Shown here piece after piece: positions 61,001 through 64,000 of a DNA stretch of 64,000 nt (position 1 is the stretch's first letter; each line of letters opens with the position of its first letter). The stretch spans positions 3,224,001 through 3,288,000 of the forward strand of contig NZ_LT629696.1 in assembly GCF_900100265.1 (NCBI RefSeq). The letters are read 5' to 3'. Below the pieces are notes generated by a model. It ran no database searches. It saw nothing but the letters and a program-made list of their open reading frames with translations, and had not been told where the DNA came from. The translations under genes were made by a program, and so were the position numbers. The stretch is from Leifsonia sp. 466MF. GTDB lineage: Bacteria > Actinomycetota > Actinomycetes > Actinomycetales > Microbacteriaceae.

Positions 61001-61669
61001 ATGACGAACCAGCACTACGGGCAGTTCTGCGGTCTCGCACGCGCAGCCGAGATCGTCGGGCAGCGATGGACCCTGCTGATCCTGCGCGATCTGAGCGTCG
61101 GCCCGCAGCGCTACTCCGACCTGGTCTCCGGCCTCCCCGGCATCCCCACGAACACCCTCGCCTCCCGGCTGAAAGAGCTCGAGGAGGAGGGCATCGTCGA
61201 GCGGATGGCTCCGTCAAGCGGTGAGCGGGCGGTCGTCTACCGGCTGACCCCGCGCGGCGAGGAGCTCGGCCCGGCGATGGACGCGCTGTCGCGCTGGGGC
61301 GCCGGCGGGATGCGGACTCCGCGCGACGGCGAGATCGTGACGACCGCATCCATCGCCTCAGCGCTGAAGGTCGCCGCGGGCGAGGGAGTCGTGCCGAAGG
61401 AGTGGGACACGGCCTACACCGTCCGCGTCGGCGAGGTGGTGACGCACCTGATCATGCGCGACGGCGTCATCACCGTGGGCCCTGGCGCGGCCGAGGCACC
61501 GGACCTCGTCATCACCGCGGGCCCGCAGATCCGCGACCTCCTCGCGGGAGAGCTGGATGCGGACACCGCGATCGCGACCGGTGCGGTGCAGCTGGAGGGC
61601 GACGCCTCGCTGTTCGCCCGCTTCGCCGACGCGCTCCACGTGCCGTACAGCCCGAACGTGCCCGCCTAG
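61001..61669 (+). CDS. HxlR-type regulator with C-terminal SCP2-like domain
   Basis: 222 residues from [23 protein letters not shown]. Winged helix of the HxlR/MarR type ([20 protein letters not shown]) covers 15-100; a SCP2-like sterol-binding domain ([36 protein letters not shown]) follows. Probably controls the divergent MFS exporter, with the C-terminal domain binding a hydrophobic inducer. Confidence 0.9.
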   Translation: MTNQHYGQFCGLARAAEIVGQRWTLLILRDLSVGPQRYSDLVSGLPGIPTNTLASRLKELEEEGIVERMAPSSGERAVVYRLTPRGEELGPAMDALSRWGAGGMRTPRDGEIVTTASIASALKVAAGEGVVPKEWDTAYTVRVGEVVTHLIMRDGVITVGPGAAEAPDLVITAGPQIRDLLAGELDADTAIATGAVQLEGDASLFARFADALHVPYSPNVPA

Positions 61670-62889
61670 AGCCGGCCGCGAGCCGAACGGGACACTCCGA
61701 GACGGCTCACCGCGAGCCCCAGGACGACCAGCGCGAGAGCCGCGACGAACGGCAGGACGGGGTCGCTCCCGCTGTCTGCGAGCGATGCGGTCGCGCCTTC
61801 CGAGCCGATCGCCAGCACCCCCTCCGTCCCGACGAGCACTGCCGCGGGCGTCGTCACGAAGGTGTACGTCGCCGATGCGTCGGGGCCCTGTCCGTTGGAT
61901 GCGGTGATGGTCACGGTCGACGAACCCGGGGTGGTCGGCGTCCCGGAGATGACTCCGGTGGTGCCGTTCAGGGTGAGACCGACCGGGAGAGCGCCGGCGC
62001 TCACGGTGAACGTGGGTGACGGCGTGCCGGAGGCGGTCACGGTGAACGCGTACGGTGTCCCGGCGACCGGGGCGGTCGGCGTTCCGGAGGTGATGGACGG
62101 GCTCGATGTCGTGACGGGTGTGCCCGGCGGCGGGCATCCCGTCGGGGCCGTCACGGTGTTGGTGTCGAGGGTGACCGCCGCGTTGCTCGCCAGCAGGCGG
62201 CCCACGATCGTCGCGCCGGTCGTCGCGGTGATGGACTGGTCGGCGAGCACGGTCCCGATGAACTGCGCGGCCGTGCCCAACGTCGCCGACGACCCGACCC
62301 TCCAGAAGACGTTGCAGGCGGTCGCGCCGCCGGTCATCGTGATGTGCGTCGCCGATCCGATGGTCAACGTGCTGGCCGCCTGGAAGACCCACACCGATGA
62401 CGCACTGCCGGCGAGGGTCAGCGCTCCGTTGTCCGCGAGCGAGAGCGCGCCGCCCGAATAGACGCCGGGTGTCAGCGACAACCCGTTGAGCTCGCCGATG
62501 CCGGAGGTCGTCGGCGTGAGCCCGCTGGCGGTGTTGAAGGCCGTCGTCACGTCGCTCTGCGCCTGAGCTGCGACGGCGTCGGTCTGATGCAGGGTTCCGG
62601 TGAACGTGCCGTCGGGAGCGCCCCCGAACCCGGTGATCGACGAGCCAGGAGACACGCCCACATCGCCGTCGACGACGGTCGGCCCGGTGTTCGTCACCTC
62701 ACTCGCTCCGAGCACGCCGAAGGGCGCGGCAGTCCCGATGTCCACCGGCCCGTCGAGGGTGGTGTCCGCGTGCGCCGCAGCCGGGCCGAAGCACAGGGCG
62801 AGCAGCGCCAGAAGAGCTGCCGCTGTCGCCCCGACGCCGATGCGCGCGCCGAAAGAACGTGAAGAAGAAGTGGATGTCGAATCGGCCAC
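61666..62889 (-). CDS. Secreted DUF3494 (ice-binding-like) protein with Ig domain and C-terminal anchor
   Basis: 407 residues from GTG at 62889 (chosen as the first start before the signal peptide that ends about AAAHA). The DUF3494 beta-helix (45-235) includes [20 protein letters not shown] and [20 protein letters not shown], the fold of ice-binding proteins. A He_PIG Ig domain follows, then LADSGSDP, a membrane segment and RSARGRL, like a variant LAxTG sorting signal. Many DUF3494 proteins bind ice or act as surface adhesins. It converges with the HxlR gene (4-base overlap). Confidence 0.85.
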   Translation of the reverse strand: MADSTSTSSSRSFGARIGVGATAAALLALLALCFGPAAAHADTTLDGPVDIGTAAPFGVLGASEVTNTGPTVVDGDVGVSPGSSITGFGGAPDGTFTGTLHQTDAVAAQAQSDVTTAFNTASGLTPTTSGIGELNGLSLTPGVYSGGALSLADNGALTLAGSASSVWVFQAASTLTIGSATHITMTGGATACNVFWRVGSSATLGTAAQFIGTVLADQSITATTGATIVGRLLASNAAVTLDTNTVTAPTGCPPPGTPVTTSSPSITSGTPTAPVAGTPYAFTVTASGTPSPTFTVSAGALPVGLTLNGTTGVISGTPTTPGSSTVTITASNGQGPDASATYTFVTTPAAVLVGTEGVLAIGSEGATASLADSGSDPVLPFVAALALVVLGLAVSRLGVSRSARGRL

Positions 62890-63021
62890 GAAGGCCCCCG
62901 CCCGAATCGGGGGGTCCTGGCATACGACGAGATTCGTCTTCCATACCCCTTGCCGCGGAGTCTGACACACATCCGGGCCCGGTGCCGGATCCGGCCGAAC
63001 GGGGGGTGAGCGGTTTTCGGC

Positions 63022-63051
63022 TTGACGCCCGCTCCGCCGCCTGCCTATACT
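63022..63051 (+). promoter_or_regulatory. Strong sigma-70-type promoter of the last binding-protein gene
   Basis: TTGACG (63022-63027), 18-base spacer, TATACT (63046-63051). Confidence 0.75.
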
Positions 63052-63055
63052 CCCA

Positions 63056-63083
63056 TTTACAACGTTGATTACATCGTTGTAAA
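63056..63083. promoter_or_regulatory. LacI-type operator downstream of that promoter
   Basis: TTTACAACG (63056-63064) and CGTTGTAAA (63075-63083) are exact inverted arms; the left arm also forms ACAACGTTG. It lies right after the -10, where a bound repressor would block transcription. The same ACAACGTTG core precedes the LacI gene at 1277. Confidence 0.65.
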
Positions 63084-63129
63084 CCCGATCCGATCGACGA
63101 TGAGCGGTCGGTCCCATGAGAGGCATTCA

Positions 63130-64000
63130 ATGAAGAAACTGCTCGCGACGCTGGCCGTCGCGGCCGGCGCTTCTCTCGCGCTGGCCGGCTGCTCCACCTC
63201 CCCCGGCTCCGCCGACTCCGGCCCCGTCACTCTCACCTTCTGGCACGGCTACACCGAAGCAGACGGCAAGGTGCTCGACGCGATCGTCGACGACTTCAAC
63301 AAGTCGCAGGACAAGATCACGATCAAGACCACGACCAAGACCTGGGCCGTCATCGGCGACACATTGCTCCCCGCGCTCTCCGCCAAGAAGGGGCCGGACA
63401 TCGTCGCGATGCCGGCCGAGACCCTCCCGGTGTACGCATCCAAGGGCGCGTTCGCCAAGCTCGACGACTTCTACGCGAGCAGCGCCACGAAGAGCGCGTC
63501 GCTGCGGCCCGCAGCGGTCGAGATGGAGAAGGTCGACGACTCCTACTACGGCATCCCGACCGGCTTCGTGCCGCTCTCCGTCATCTACAACAAGGCGCTC
63601 TTCGAGAAGGCCGGCATCACCGAGTTCCCGAAGACGTGGGACGAATGGGTCGCCGACGCCAAGAAGCTCACCGTCGACGAGAACGGCGACGGCACCCCCG
63701 AGCAGTACGGCCTGGCCCTCCCCGACCACGCGACCGTGGGCAACGGCGTCTGGGCGAGCCTGTTCTACGGCAACGGCGGGAAGATCGTCGACGGCTCGAA
63801 GTCGGTGCTCGACTCCTCCGAGAACGCCGAGACGCTGTCGTACTGGGCGAAGGCCGTCACCGCCGACAAGATCTCGCCGACGGGCCTCGACGGCGTCGCC
63901 TCCGACAAGCTCTTCTCCTCCGGCAAGGCCGCGATGGAGATCGGCGGACCGTGGATGGCGGGCGTCGCCACCGAGAACAAGATCGACTACGGCATCGCCG
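63130..64000 (+). CDS. Extracellular sugar-binding lipoprotein, N-terminal part (cut by window edge)
   Basis: 290 residues are visible and the frame stays open to the edge. Lipobox ASLALAGC (Cys21); then SBP_bac_1 features: TLTFWHGYTEADGKVLDAIV, KKGPDIVAMPAETLPVYASK and AAMEIGGPWMAG. It is the first gene of a further CUT1 sugar import locus whose permeases should lie beyond the window. Not close to the other two binding proteins here. Confidence 0.93.
   Translation, partial: MKKLLATLAVAAGASLALAGCSTSPGSADSGPVTLTFWHGYTEADGKVLDAIVDDFNKSQDKITIKTTTKTWAVIGDTLLPALSAKKGPDIVAMPAETLPVYASKGAFAKLDDFYASSATKSASLRPAAVEMEKVDDSYYGIPTGFVPLSVIYNKALFEKAGITEFPKTWDEWVADAKKLTVDENGDGTPEQYGLALPDHATVGNGVWASLFYGNGGKIVDGSKSVLDSSENAETLSYWAKAVTADKISPTGLDGVASDKLFSSGKAAMEIGGPWMAGVATENKIDYGIA

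Noticed and set aside
1..64000. tRNA, rRNA, integrase, transposase or prophage genes
   Set aside because: None seen in either strand by eye; short structured RNAs cannot be excluded without a covariance-model search.

Overview
This is a high-GC, gene-dense actinobacterial chromosome segment. Many GTG starts, short 4-bp ATGA/GTGA gene overlaps, genes that look leaderless, a RskA-type anti-sigma factor and the mix of sugar-ABC/LacI loci all point to Microbacteriaceae (Leifsonia or a near relative). That placement is inferred from style, not from a marker gene. No rRNA, tRNA, CRISPR array, phage or transposase was seen; the window reads as ordinary chromosome rich in carbohydrate and regulatory genes.

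Layout. 1-5 kb: tail of an aldo/keto reductase, a LacI regulator, an amidohydrolase and NCS1 permease pair, and a divergent TetR. 5-14 kb: a beta-galactoside locus on the minus strand (GH42, binding protein, two ABC permeases, second GH42) behind two near-identical palindromes, with its LacI regulator just upstream. 14-16.5 kb: a divergent SDR/XRE pair, a kinase-like phosphotransferase and a small LapA-like membrane protein. 16.6-23.7 kb: an ECF sigma (SigK-like) and RskA anti-sigma, two DUF4397 secreted proteins with matching promoters, a lipoprotein class F sortase, and an inserted MacB-like ABC exporter with its TetR. 23.8-33 kb: a second sugar locus (GH127, GH63-like, two permeases, binding protein, LacI) and a paralogous LacI, separated by an unusual repeat-rich gap. 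33-36 kb: hydrolases, a GntR/HutC regulator and a possible 16-residue leader peptide. 36.5-41.2 kb: a wall-anchored protein with a degenerate EEP nuclease/phosphatase domain, overlapping a Tat-exported phospholipase C. 41-44.7 kb: TetR, MDR oxidoreductase, VOC, WYL regulator and a membrane protein.

44.8-50.5 kb: the most interesting cluster. It holds a D-aminoacylase-family deacylase, a KDPG/KDG-type aldolase, a PLP D-threonine-aldolase/D-serine-dehydratase-family enzyme, a PfkB (KDG-type) kinase, an IclR regulator and RidA. Together they fit a route from N-acylated 2-amino-2-deoxy-aldonic acids (for example N-acetyl-D-glucosaminate) through D-glucosaminate and 2-keto-3-deoxygluconate to pyruvate and glyceraldehyde 3-phosphate. 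This is an inference.

50.5-64 kb: small regulator/enzyme pairs (thioesterase, NmrA/TetR, TetR/MDR), DUF2277, a frameshifted epoxide hydrolase, AraC, a lipoprotein, ArsR/RibD-like/SRPBCC, an MFS exporter with an HxlR-type regulator, a DUF3494 ice-binding-like surface protein, and the start of another sugar ABC locus with a clear promoter and LacI-type operator, cut by the window edge.
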